Assembly: GCA_902783215.1 (NCBI GenBank)
Contig: CACZQD010000054.1
Coordinates: forward strand, 1-17,176
DNA: 17,176 bases
Reading direction: 5' to 3'
DNA from: an uncultured Erysipelotrichaceae bacterium
Lineage (GTDB): Bacteria > Bacillota_I > Bacilli_A > RF39 > UBA660
The notes below the pieces were generated by a model that made no database searches, was not told the DNA's origin, and saw only the letters and a program-made list of their open reading frames with translations. Positions 5,754 through 13,476 of the stretch are shown one piece after another. Numbering within the stretch: the stretch's first letter is position 1; every line of letters starts with the position of its first letter. The position numbers were made by a program, and so were the translations under genes.

Positions 5754-7442
5754 TTATTTTTCTATAACAAATGTTACTTGATATTTGCCATCTAAATCAT
5801 ATTCTTCTGTATCAATTTTATATCCACATTTTTCAATTGTTGATGAACATTGTCTTATTAAATTAATAATTGTTTTAAAATCTAATGTTGGTTCTCCAGA
5901 TGGTTGTTCTGGCATAATAGGATCATATTGAGTTTCATTATTAGTTACAATTATTGGATCTGGTGTTTGTTCAATTGGTGTTTCTATACTACTATTTAGT
6001 GGAATATCATTTGTAGGTTCTTCATTTATCGTATTTTGACTTAAATCAACAACTGGAGATGAAAAATTATTTTCAACTGGTTGTTCTGGCATAAATGATG
6101 GTACAGAATTATCTTCAATTGAAATATCATTTGATGGATTGATTGTAGGTATAACTGATTCAGATACATTTGGTATATCAATATTTTGGATTGGAGTATC
6201 TTCTACAGTTGGAACATTATTTGGTGAATCTAACGATATTTCAGATGAAGTTGTAGGTTGGATTGGTGTGGATGGTACTTCATCTACTACTGGAACACTT
6301 GGTTGTTCACTCACTACTGGTGTTTCCATTGTTGGATTAAATATATTCATATCTGAATTTACCGGTGTATCATTTGTTTCTGGTTCTGGTGTTTCTACTG
6401 GTTGTACTTGGGTAGACGGAATTTCTTCCACTACTGGAACGCTTGGTTGTTCATTCATTACTGGTGTTTCCATTGTTGAATTAAATATATTCATATCTGA
6501 ATTTATTGGTGTATCATTTGTTTCTGGTACTGGTGTTTCCATTGGTTGTACTGGGGTTGATGATACCTTGTCTACCACTGGAACTGATGGAGAGTTACTA
6601 AAACTATTTACTGGCACACCCATTATTGGTGAAACATCTATGTTTGGTGTTGGAGCTACTTCTTGACTAGGCATTTCTATATTTTGTGTAGGTTGAGCTT
6701 CTACTACTGGTGTTTCTACTGCTGTAGGATTTTGATTTATACTATTCATTCCCATTCCAAAATTAAAATTATTTCCTTGTGCTGGATTGTTTATCATATT
6801 ATTTTGATTATTATTTATTTCATTGTTATTCATTTTCTTTATCTCCTCATCTGTTTTTCTAACTGTTAATCTTTCATCTATTATTTTCTTTAATAATTCA
6901 TTTTGCTTTGTTAAACTATCTAATTGTAACAAAGACCTTGCATGTCGCTCTGATATTTGTTTAGCCATTAAAGCATCTTGTACATCATCAGAAAGCTTTA
7001 ATAATCTTATTTTATTGGCAATTGCAGATTGACTTTTACCAATTTTACGTGCTAATTCTTCCTGAGTTACATAACCCATATCAATAATTCTTTTGTAGGA
7101 AATTGCTTCTTCAATAGGTGTTAAATCTTGTCTTTGAATATTTTCAATAACAGCTATTTCAGAACTTTCTTTATCATTTAAATTACTAACAATGGCTGGT
7201 ATTGTATCATTTCCTGCTAATATATTAGCTTTATATCTTCGTTCACCAGCAATTATTTCATATTTATCACCAACTTGTCTTACTACAATTGGCTGTAATA
7301 TTCCATGTTCTTTAATTGATTCTGCTAATTCTAGTGTTTCTTCTTCATCAAAGTATTTTCGTGGTTGAAACCTGTTTGGTAATATATCATCATTATTAAC
7401 TTCAATGACTTTTCCCACTATTTTCTCGTTAGAAAAATTCAT
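5754..7442 (-). CDS. noc: Noc-type ParB-family protein with long repeat-rich linker and unusual C-terminus
   Basis: Noc is a CTP-dependent DNA clamp that prevents division over the nucleoid. Residues 1-205 are a ParB/Noc core: G-E-R-R-Y-K-A (66-72) and E-N-I-Q-R-Q-D-L-T-P-I-E-E-A (100-113) form the CTP-binding region, and a helix-turn-helix covers about 125-170. The four positions known to separate Noc from ParB specificity carry the Noc residues: Gln138, Lys144, Lys149 and Arg166. The position right after rsmG also matches noc. Residues ~206-515 are an Asn-, then Pro/Thr/Val/Glu-rich, probably disordered linker containing 48-residue tandem repeats. Residues ~517-562 form a compact alpha-beta-like tail. 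The protein is about twice the usual size, lacks the N-terminal membrane-targeting amphipathic helix of B. subtilis Noc, and lacks a recognisable ParB leucine-zipper C-domain. No parA is adjacent. Confidence 0.88.
   Translation of the reverse strand: MNFSNEKIVGKVIEVNNDDILPNRFQPRKYFDEEETLELAESIKEHGILQPIVVRQVGDKYEIIAGERRYKANILAGNDTIPAIVSNLNDKESSEIAVIENIQRQDLTPIEEAISYKRIIDMGYVTQEELARKIGKSQSAIANKIRLLKLSDDVQDALMAKQISERHARSLLQLDSLTKQNELLKKIIDERLTVRKTDEEIKKMNNNEINNNQNNMINNPAQGNNFNFGMGMNSINQNPTAVETPVVEAQPTQNIEMPSQEVAPTPNIDVSPIMGVPVNSFSNSPSVPVVDKVSSTPVQPMETPVPETNDTPINSDMNIFNSTMETPVMNEQPSVPVVEEIPSTQVQPVETPEPETNDTPVNSDMNIFNPTMETPVVSEQPSVPVVDEVPSTPIQPTTSSEISLDSPNNVPTVEDTPIQNIDIPNVSESVIPTINPSNDISIEDNSVPSFMPEQPVENNFSSPVVDLSQNTINEEPTNDIPLNSSIETPIEQTPDPIIVTNNETQYDPIMPEQPSGEPTLDFKTIINLIRQCSSTIEKCGYKIDTEEYDLDGKYQVTFVIEK
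6243..6590 (-). repeat. 144-bp in-frame tandem repeats inside noc
   Basis: Two full units of 48 codons (6447-6590 and 6303-6446) and about 20 codons of a third (6243-6302) encode the same pattern beginning P-S-V-P-V-V and containing P-E-T-N-D-T-P and N-S-D-M-N-I-F-N. Units one and two differ at only a minority of residues. Repeats of this type can change copy number by slippage or recombination. Confidence 0.85.
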
Positions 7443-7474
7443 GAAAAAACTCCTTTCTATTCTTTTACATATAT

Positions 7475-7503
7475 ATCATACAATATTTTAAAAAATATTG
7501 CAA
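7475..7503 (-). promoter_or_regulatory. Promoter of noc with an inverted repeat in the spacer
   Basis: Minus strand -35 TTGCAA (7498-7503), 17-base spacer, -10 TATGAT (7475-7480), followed by an AAAGGAG ribosome site before the ATG. A 20-bp inverted repeat (9-bp arms CAATATTTT / AAAATATTG, two-base centre, 7481-7500) occupies the spacer and the edge of the -35 box, where a bound protein would block RNA polymerase. Confidence 0.6.
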
Positions 7504-7509
7504 TAGTTT

Positions 7510-7535
7510 GGGAAATATTTTGGGAAATATTTCCC
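7510..7535. promoter_or_regulatory. Cluster of GGGAAAT half-sites upstream of noc, candidate Noc-binding region
   Basis: GGGAAAT occurs at 7510-7516 and 7522-7528, and inverted (ATTTCCC) at 7529-7535. The last two form the perfect 14-bp palindrome GGGAAATATTTCCC. GGGAAAT is exactly the half-site of the B. subtilis Noc-binding sequence ATTTCCCGGGAAAT, but here the halves point the other way. The cluster lies directly upstream of the noc -35 box, so autoregulation or clamp loading is plausible. Confidence 0.5.
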
Positions 7536-7542
7536 AGATAAT

Positions 7543-7569
7543 AAAAACAACCTTATAATGGCTGTTTTT
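7543..7569 (-). terminator. Rho-independent terminator after rsmG
   Basis: A 10-bp stem (AAAAACAGCC with GGTTGTTTTT, one G-U pair; arms 7560-7569 and 7543-7552, loop of seven) overlaps the rsmG stop codon and runs into a U-rich tail. It ends the rpmH-to-rsmG operon and insulates noc. Confidence 0.75.
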
Positions 7570-8248
7570 TTATCTTAGAATTATTTCTGGGAAATAATTT
7601 ATTTGTCTTTTTTTCTTTTTGTATTAATAATAATGTTCTTTGACTTTGTTCAACCGGTAACTTAAATTCTTCAATCTTTAATATTTTACTATTTAATATT
7701 TTAAGTGCATTTTGATATCCTGTTTCTAAATTTGCTTTCATTGGAATAAAATATTTATGCTCTTTAACCAATGGTATAGCATATTCAAGTAAAATAGTTA
7801 AAGGGGCGACTGCTCTAGCAGTTACAATATCATATTTTTCTCGATTATTTTTCCCAAATTCTTCAACTCTTATTGATTCGGTTTCAATATCTTGTAGTTT
7901 TAATTCTTTTATAACTATATTTAAAAATTCTATTCTTTTATTTAATGAATCTAATAGTGTTATTTTTAATTTAGGAAATATTATTTTTAATACTATTCCA
8001 GGAAATCCAGCACCTGATCCAATATCACATAATGAATATTCTTTATTTAAATCTATTATTTTATTTAATGTAAGTGAATCGTAGAAATGTTTTAAATATA
8101 CTTGCTCTTTATTAGTTATACCTGTTAAATTCATTACTTTATTATATTCAACAATTAATTCATAATATTTTTCTAATTGCTTTAATTGTTGATCCGTGGG
8201 ATAAATATTAATTTTTTCTAATTCTTCTAAAAATTTATTTAGATTCAT
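7553..8248 (-). CDS. rsmG: 16S rRNA (guanine527-N7)-methyltransferase
   Basis: RsmG (GidB) methylates N7 of G527 in the 530 loop of 16S rRNA using S-adenosylmethionine. The 231-residue product contains Y-L-K-H-F-Y-D-S-L (51-59), the SAM-binding glycine loop C-D-I-G-S-G-A-G-F-P-G (74-84), and T-A-R-A-V-A-P-L further on, all diagnostic. The last ~15 residues are a basic tail whose DNA contains a GGGAAAT-centred palindrome. The gene overlaps the end of mnmG by 14 bases, with an AAAGGAG ribosome site inside mnmG. This is the usual mnmG-rsmG pairing, and rsmG is the last gene before a terminator. Confidence 0.96.
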   Translation of the reverse strand: MNLNKFLEELEKINIYPTDQQLKQLEKYYELIVEYNKVMNLTGITNKEQVYLKHFYDSLTLNKIIDLNKEYSLCDIGSGAGFPGIVLKIIFPKLKITLLDSLNKRIEFLNIVIKELKLQDIETESIRVEEFGKNNREKYDIVTARAVAPLTILLEYAIPLVKEHKYFIPMKANLETGYQNALKILNSKILKIEEFKLPVEQSQRTLLLIQKEKKTNKLFPRNNSKIKKQPL

Positions 8249-10109
8249 GGAAATACTCCTTTTTTATATATACCATAATTAGTGAAATATCTACTGGATT
8301 TACACCACTAATTCTTGATGCTTGACCAATTGATGTCGGTTTTATTTCTTTTAACTTTTGTTTTGCTTCACTTGCTAAATTATGAATTTTATCATAGTTA
8401 ATATCATCCGGAATTTTCTTATTATCTAAATTATTCATTTTATTAGCTTCTTTTAAGGCTTTTTCTATATATCCGGCATATTTTATATTTATTTCTACTT
8501 GTTCTAATATTTCGTCATTATATTGATTTTTCAAATACTTTTTAATATTATTTATAATTATTTCTGGTCTTTTTAATAAATTATATAAAGTAATACCATC
8601 TTTTAATGTAGAACTGTTTTGACTATTTAAAAACTCATTAATTTCTTTTGTTGGAGTTAGTTTTATATTTTTTAATTCTTGTGTTAATTCTGATACTTTT
8701 GCACATTTTTGTTCAAAACTTTTATATCTTTGTTCATTGATTAATCCTACTTGATATCCATAATTTGTTAACCTGATATCAGCATTGTCACTTCTGAGTA
8801 ATAATCTATATTCAGCTCGTGACGTTAATAAACGATATGGATCTATTACTCCTTTCGTTACTAAATCATCTATTAATACACCAATATAGGCTTCACTTCT
8901 TTTTAAAACTAATGGTTCTTTATTTTCTAATTTTAAAGATGCGTTTATACCTGCAATTAAACCTTGAGCCGCTGCTTCTTCATAACCACTTGTTCCATTT
9001 ATTTGTCCTGCTGTATATAAATTAGATATAATTTTAGTTTCTAGTGATTGTTTTAATTGTTTAGAATCGATTGCATCATATTCAATTGCATATCCATATT
9101 TTAATATTTTTGCATTTTCTAATCCTGGTAATGAATGAACCATTTTATCTTGAATTTCTTTTGGCATACTTGTAGAGAAACCTTGAATATAAATATCATC
9201 ATAATATAAACTTTCTGGTTCTAAAAAGAGTTGATGTCTTTCTTTATCTGCAAATCTAACTATTTTATCTTCAATTGATGGGCAATATCTAGGTCCAATA
9301 CCTTTAATATCATTTAATCCACCATACATACTTGACTTATTTAAATTATCTTTTATTATTTTGTGTGTTTCTGGTGTAGTATATATTAAATGACATGGAG
9401 TTTGCTTATCTTTATCATAATAGTATTTATTATCAAAACTAAAACTTAAATATTTATTATCTCCTTGTTCAATACTAGTTTTACTAAAATCAATAGTTTT
9501 TTTATCTATTCTTTGAGGTGTACCGGTTTTTAATCTTTTTATTGTAAAGCCGTATTCTTTTAACTTATCAGATAAATGATTAGATGGTTTTTCGCCATGT
9601 GGACCTTCTCTTCTTCTAGTATCTCCAACTAAAATATCGGCTTTTAAATATGTTCCTGTAGTCAATATTACACAATTAGAATATATTTTTTTATTATTTT
9701 CTAATATAACTCCTTTAACTTTATTATTTTCAATTATTAAATCTTCTACTATATTTTCTTTAATTTCAAGATTATCTTGCATATTTAACGTTTTTAACAT
9801 TTCTTGTGGATATATTTTTTTATCTGCTTGTGCTCTCAATGATCTTACTGCAGGTCCTTTAGCACTATTCAACATTTTAATTTGAATAAGTGATTTATCT
9901 GCATTTTTTCCCATTTCTCCACCTAAGGCATCTATTTCTCTTACAACAATACCTTTAGCACTTCCTCCTATCGAGGGATTACATGGCATATCGGCTATAT
10001 TTTTTATATTACCTGTAATTAGTAAAGTTTGATGATTTTTTCGTGCTGCTGCTAAAGCTGCTTCACATCCGGCATGTCCTCCTCCAACTACAATTACTTC
10101 ATATTTCAT
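8235..10109 (-). CDS. mnmG: tRNA uridine-5-carboxymethylaminomethyl modification enzyme, FAD subunit
   Basis: MnmG (GidA) works with MnmE to install the carboxymethylaminomethyl group on the wobble uridine of certain tRNAs. The 624-residue product shows the FAD-binding G-G-G-H-A-G at 9-14, P-C-N-P-S-I-G-G at 42-49, the G-T-P-Q-R-I-D segment, Y-C-P-S-I-E-D-K, T-A-G-Q-I-N-G-T-S-G-Y-E-E-A-A-A-Q-G near the FAD-closing end, and T-S-R-A-E-Y-R-L-L-L-R-S-D-N-A-D in the C-terminal part. Length is normal. It follows mnmE by eight bases, and its AGGTGA ribosome site begins in the mnmE stop codon. It overlaps rsmG by 14 bases. Confidence 0.97.
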   Translation of the reverse strand: MKYEVIVVGGGHAGCEAALAAARKNHQTLLITGNIKNIADMPCNPSIGGSAKGIVVREIDALGGEMGKNADKSLIQIKMLNSAKGPAVRSLRAQADKKIYPQEMLKTLNMQDNLEIKENIVEDLIIENNKVKGVILENNKKIYSNCVILTTGTYLKADILVGDTRRREGPHGEKPSNHLSDKLKEYGFTIKRLKTGTPQRIDKKTIDFSKTSIEQGDNKYLSFSFDNKYYYDKDKQTPCHLIYTTPETHKIIKDNLNKSSMYGGLNDIKGIGPRYCPSIEDKIVRFADKERHQLFLEPESLYYDDIYIQGFSTSMPKEIQDKMVHSLPGLENAKILKYGYAIEYDAIDSKQLKQSLETKIISNLYTAGQINGTSGYEEAAAQGLIAGINASLKLENKEPLVLKRSEAYIGVLIDDLVTKGVIDPYRLLTSRAEYRLLLRSDNADIRLTNYGYQVGLINEQRYKSFEQKCAKVSELTQELKNIKLTPTKEINEFLNSQNSSTLKDGITLYNLLKRPEIIINNIKKYLKNQYNDEILEQVEINIKYAGYIEKALKEANKMNNLDNKKIPDDINYDKIHNLASEAKQKLKEIKPTSIGQASRISGVNPVDISLIMVYIKKEYFHESK

Positions 10110-10117
10110 TTAATCAC

Positions 10118-11461
10118 CTATTTTCCTAAACAAAAGCGACTGAACAATTGATCTAATAGTTCTTCATCATATGTTTCTCCGATTATTTCTCCTAATTTAT
10201 TCCATATCTGTTTTAAATCAATTTCAATCATGTCTATTGGCATATTATTGTTTATTGCTTCTTTTATTTGATTGATTATGGAATTCGTTTCTTTTAAAAT
10301 TCCTATGCTTCTGGAACTACTAATATATGTCATATCTTTAGTATCTATTTTATCTAAATTAAACATTTTTTTAATTTCATTTTTTAATTCTTTTATTCCT
10401 CTGTTTTCTACAGTAGATATATATATAGCTTTTTCTTCTTTTAATGATAATTTTTTTTCTAAATCATCTTTGTTAATAACTACTATATAATTTTTATTTT
10501 TTATTTTGTTTAATAATTCTTGCTCTTCTTTTGTTATTATTTCATTATTATTTAAAACAAATATAATTAACTCAGCTTCATCAATAAGTTTTAAACTTTT
10601 CTCAACACCAATATTTTCTATAATATCATTTGTTTTACGAATACCAGCTGTATCTATAATATTTAATTTAATACCATCAATATATATTTCACCTTCTACA
10701 ATATCACGAGTAGTACCAGGAATATCTGTTACAATAGCTTTTTCTTCACTTAATAATTTATTTAATAAGCTACTTTTACCTACATTTGGTTTACCAATTA
10801 TAATTGTTTTTATTCCATCTTTAATAATTGATGCATCTTTATAGTTTACGATAATATCATTTATTTGTTTTTCTATATTATTAAGTTTAGGAAGTATATC
10901 TTTATTACATATTTCTTTAATGTCATAGTATTCTGGATAATCAATATTTACTTCTATATTAGAAATTATAGATATTAACTCTTCTCTCAATTCTCTTATT
11001 AATTTAGATGATTCTCCATTAAGTGAGGATAATGCCAAGGAAAGTGATTTTTCCGTTTTAGCGCTTATTACATCCATTACTCCTTCTGCTTCTACTAAAT
11101 CTATTCTACCATTTAAAAAAGCTCTTTTAGTAAATTCACCTGGTTCAGCTAAACGACATCCTTTTTCTATTAATAATTCAAGAATTTTATTGGTAGTTGC
11201 TATTCCTCCATGACAATTTATTTCTACTACATCTTCTTTTGTAAATGATTTTGGTGCTTTCATAATTGAAACCATTACTTCATCTATTTTTTTATTATTA
11301 TCTAATATGTAATCATAGTTAATAGTATGTGTCTGTTTTTTAGTTAAATCAGTTTTTGTTATTTTATTGACTAAATCTATTGCTTCACTACCACTAACTC
11401 TAATAATTGATATAGCTCCCACACCTAAAGTGGTTGATATAGCAACAATTGTATCTTCCAT
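10118..11461 (-). CDS. mnmE: tRNA modification GTPase
   Basis: MnmE (TrmE) is the GTPase partner of MnmG in wobble-uridine modification. In the 447-residue product, residues 1-120 form the folate-binding N-domain (including C-H-G-G at 83-86). The G-domain inserted in the helical domain has G1 G-K-P-N-V-G-K-S at 223-230, T-D-I-P-G-T-T-R-D, G3 D-T-A-G at 270-273 and G4 N-K-D-D at 330-333. The protein ends F-C-L-G-K, the conserved C-terminal C-x-G-K with the catalytic-site cysteine. The start has an AAGGAG site. A terminator-like hairpin separates it from jag, so expression may be lower than for the upstream genes. Confidence 0.97.
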   Translation of the reverse strand: MEDTIVAISTTLGVGAISIIRVSGSEAIDLVNKITKTDLTKKQTHTINYDYILDNNKKIDEVMVSIMKAPKSFTKEDVVEINCHGGIATTNKILELLIEKGCRLAEPGEFTKRAFLNGRIDLVEAEGVMDVISAKTEKSLSLALSSLNGESSKLIRELREELISIISNIEVNIDYPEYYDIKEICNKDILPKLNNIEKQINDIIVNYKDASIIKDGIKTIIIGKPNVGKSSLLNKLLSEEKAIVTDIPGTTRDIVEGEIYIDGIKLNIIDTAGIRKTNDIIENIGVEKSLKLIDEAELIIFVLNNNEIITKEEQELLNKIKNKNYIVVINKDDLEKKLSLKEEKAIYISTVENRGIKELKNEIKKMFNLDKIDTKDMTYISSSRSIGILKETNSIINQIKEAINNNMPIDMIEIDLKQIWNKLGEIIGETYDEELLDQLFSRFCLGK

Positions 11462-11483
11462 TAAATCACTCCTTAAAAATAGA

Positions 11484-11513
11484 AAAATACTATATAAATA
11501 GTATTATTTTTCT
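11484..11513 (-). terminator. Terminator or attenuator between jag and mnmE
   Basis: An 8-bp stem AATACTAT / ATAGTATT (11486-11493 with 11498-11505) with a four-base loop overlaps the jag stop codon and is followed by T-rich sequence on the minus strand. No promoter fits between it and mnmE, so partial readthrough is the likely outcome unless a promoter lies inside jag. Confidence 0.5.
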
Positions 11514-12100
11514 ACATATTTAATTATTGTTTGTCGATTTGGTTCTTCACCAATACTTTCTGTTTCAATATTATAATAATTACTTGCAATTGTATGAACA
11601 ATTCTTCTTTTATAAGAATTCATTGGATCTAATGTTGTATCAACTTTTGTTTTCATTACTTCATTTATAATTTGTTTTATTTCATATTCAAAATTTTTAT
11701 CTTGTCTTGACTTATAATTTGAAACATCTAAGTTAACTTTTATATTCATTTTGCACATATTTCTAATAACTTGACGTAATAGAACTTGAAGTGCGGTAAG
11801 AGTTCTTCCATCTTTTCCTATTAATATAGCATTTTTTTTAGAATTCAATTTAACATTATAAATATCATCATCTTCCATTATACTTATACGTGTTTGAATA
11901 TTCATTTTATTAGTAATATCAGTTAAAAATTCTTCTATGAAACTTTCTACTTCACTTTTTTTAACTACATCAATTTTATATAAATTATCTTCTTCATACT
12001 CTTTAGTTATTATTTCGTTATCATAAACATCTAATTCATCATAACATTTCATTCGGCATTCTTCTTCGTTTGTTCCTTCGTAACTATATACTTTTATCAT
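11504..12100 (-). CDS. jag: Jag/KhpB RNA-binding protein (Jag-N, KH and R3H domains)
   Basis: Jag (KhpB) is an RNA-binding protein usually encoded right after yidC and linked to cell elongation and division control in Gram-positive bacteria. Of 198 residues, about 1-50 form the Jag N-terminal domain, followed by a KH domain with the loop G-K-D-G (95-98) in A-I-L-I-G-K-D-G-R-T-L. An R3H domain near the end carries R-x-x-x-H (Arg165, His169) and the E-T-E-S-I-G segment. The gene overlaps yidC by 17 bases and has an AAAAGGAG ribosome site. The long charged linker seen in many Jag proteins is short here. Confidence 0.93.
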   Translation of the reverse strand: MIKVYSYEGTNEEECRMKCYDELDVYDNEIITKEYEEDNLYKIDVVKKSEVESFIEEFLTDITNKMNIQTRISIMEDDDIYNVKLNSKKNAILIGKDGRTLTALQVLLRQVIRNMCKMNIKVNLDVSNYKSRQDKNFEYEIKQIINEVMKTKVDTTLDPMNSYKRRIVHTIASNYYNIETESIGEEPNRQTIIKYVEK

Positions 12101-13100
12101 CTTTCATACTCCTTTTAACTATTAAATTTTGAATTATTGTAAATGCACTGTTGGTAATCCAATATATAATGATAGCTGTTGACATTTGGAATGATGTAAA
12201 GAAAATTACAATCATCATTATATTCATCATTAACTTCATTTGTTTTGCTTGATCTTCATTCATACTTGCATTACTATTTAGTTTAAATGAGAAGTATGTT
12301 ACAACTAGTACTAATATTGGTAAAATTAAATATAAGTAATTTCCTAATTGAGTTGCAGCTGTTAATGGTGCCACTGACATTTTAAATGTTAAGAAATTTC
12401 CTTCAAAAATAGCTGGTAAACGATATAATGATTCATAGAAAGCTAAGAATAATGGAATCTGAATAAAACCAAATATACATCCTGCCATTGGATTTATTCC
12501 ATATTTTTTATATATAGCTAACATTTCCTGTGATTTCATTTGCATAGAAGCTTGATCATTTTTACCTTTATACTTCTTTTCAAGTTTATTTAACTCTGGT
12601 TGTGCTTTTTTCATTACTTCTGATTGTTTCGCACTTTTCTTTGTAACAGGATATAATATTAATCTTATTAATATTGTAATAAGAATTACTGATAATCCAT
12701 AATTTCTAACAATTTGTCCAATTTTAATAATTAACCAAGTTAATGGTTTAACAAAAATTGTTGTCCAAAGACCTTCATATCCACCCGTAGCAGGTGTAAA
12801 TTTACTACACTTAGTTAACTTTGATACATCTACTAAATCACTTTTTTGTTTCTGATATTCAGTTTTACTAATTTTCTTTGCTTTTAATTTTTTATCTAAC
12901 TTTACAATATATTCATCACGGGTATTATCATATAATTTAATAATATCTTTATCCGTTGGTCTACACAATATATTAGCTGGTAATGTTTGTCCAGTTTTTT
13001 TATTCTTTACTATTTTGTTGTTTACATCTTTTAATTGTTTCGTACAACCTGTTAGTATTAATAAAAGAACAATTAGTATTAATATTTTATTTTTTTTCAT
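12084..13100 (-). CDS. yidC: Membrane protein insertase YidC/OxaA (SpoIIIJ-type lipoprotein)
   Basis: YidC inserts and folds membrane proteins, alone or with SecYEG. The 338-residue product begins with a lipoprotein signal peptide ending L-T-G-C (Cys19), so it should be lipidated, a job for the Lgt encoded in this window. A soluble, lysine-rich segment (about 20-115) precedes five membrane spans. The first core span holds the conserved arginine (I-L-I-R-L-I-L-Y-P), followed by the cytoplasmic helical hairpin rich in Lys/Gln/Met and the G-C-I-F-G-F-I-Q-I-P-L-F segment. The protein ends soon after the last span with a short basic tail. It overlaps rnpA by 14 bases; its GGGAGG ribosome site lies in rnpA. 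Confidence 0.96.
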   Translation of the reverse strand: MKKNKILILIVLLLILTGCTKQLKDVNNKIVKNKKTGQTLPANILCRPTDKDIIKLYDNTRDEYIVKLDKKLKAKKISKTEYQKQKSDLVDVSKLTKCSKFTPATGGYEGLWTTIFVKPLTWLIIKIGQIVRNYGLSVILITILIRLILYPVTKKSAKQSEVMKKAQPELNKLEKKYKGKNDQASMQMKSQEMLAIYKKYGINPMAGCIFGFIQIPLFLAFYESLYRLPAIFEGNFLTFKMSVAPLTAATQLGNYLYLILPILVLVVTYFSFKLNSNASMNEDQAKQMKLMMNIMMIVIFFTSFQMSTAIIIYWITNSAFTIIQNLIVKRSMKDDKSI

Positions 13101-13434
13101 TTATTTCCTCCCATATATTTAATTTTTCTAATTGATTATTTAAAGCCTTTTCTTTTTGTTCAAAACTATATTTTAAGATGGCTTTCCTTAATATTATAAT
13201 ACAATTAAAGTTATTTTGGTAGTCTTTTTTATCAATAATACTTTTTATTTGCCTTTTTAATTTATTTCTAGTTACTGCATTTCCTAATTTTTTACTAACA
13301 GATATTCCAAAATGATATTCTTTATCATTAGTTCTTTCTATATACATAATAAACTCTTTTGATACATATGATTTTTTATTCTTTATTATTCTTTGAAACT
13401 CAGTATTCTTTTTTATTATGTTTTTTTTCTTCAT
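13087..13434 (-). CDS. rnpA: Ribonuclease P protein component
   Basis: RnpA is the protein cofactor of RNase P, which matures tRNA 5' ends. The 115-residue basic protein contains the signature R-N-K-L-K-R-Q-I-K (R-N-x-x-K-R) after G-N-A-V-T, plus the F-G-I-S-V-S-K-K-L segment. An in-frame ATG 29 codons upstream (13521) would lie inside rpmH and give an extension foreign to the family. The start at 13434 has an AGGTGA ribosome site and the expected M-K-K-x-N opening, so it was chosen. It follows rpmH, as nearly everywhere in bacteria, but a terminator-like hairpin lies between the two. Confidence 0.93.
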   Translation of the reverse strand: MKKKNIIKKNTEFQRIIKNKKSYVSKEFIMYIERTNDKEYHFGISVSKKLGNAVTRNKLKRQIKSIIDKKDYQNNFNCIIILRKAILKYSFEQKEKALNNQLEKLNIWEEINEKK

Positions 13435-13454
13435 AACATCACCTAATAAATTAA

Positions 13455-13476
13455 AAATCACTGAAAACAGTGATTT
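13455..13476 (-). terminator. Terminator-like hairpin between rpmH and rnpA
   Basis: A perfect 9-bp stem AAATCACTG / CAGTGATTT (13455-13463 with 13468-13476) with a four-base loop overlaps the rpmH stop codon, followed by TTAATTT on the minus strand. It probably lowers rnpA-and-downstream expression relative to rpmH, as attenuators do in this position elsewhere. Confidence 0.6.

Noticed and set aside
6139..6666. Open reading frame of 175 residues on the plus strand, rich in Gly, Ser, Thr and Val
   Set aside because: It is the antisense of the repeat-rich linker of noc; it has no ribosome site and its composition is that of a repeat shadow.
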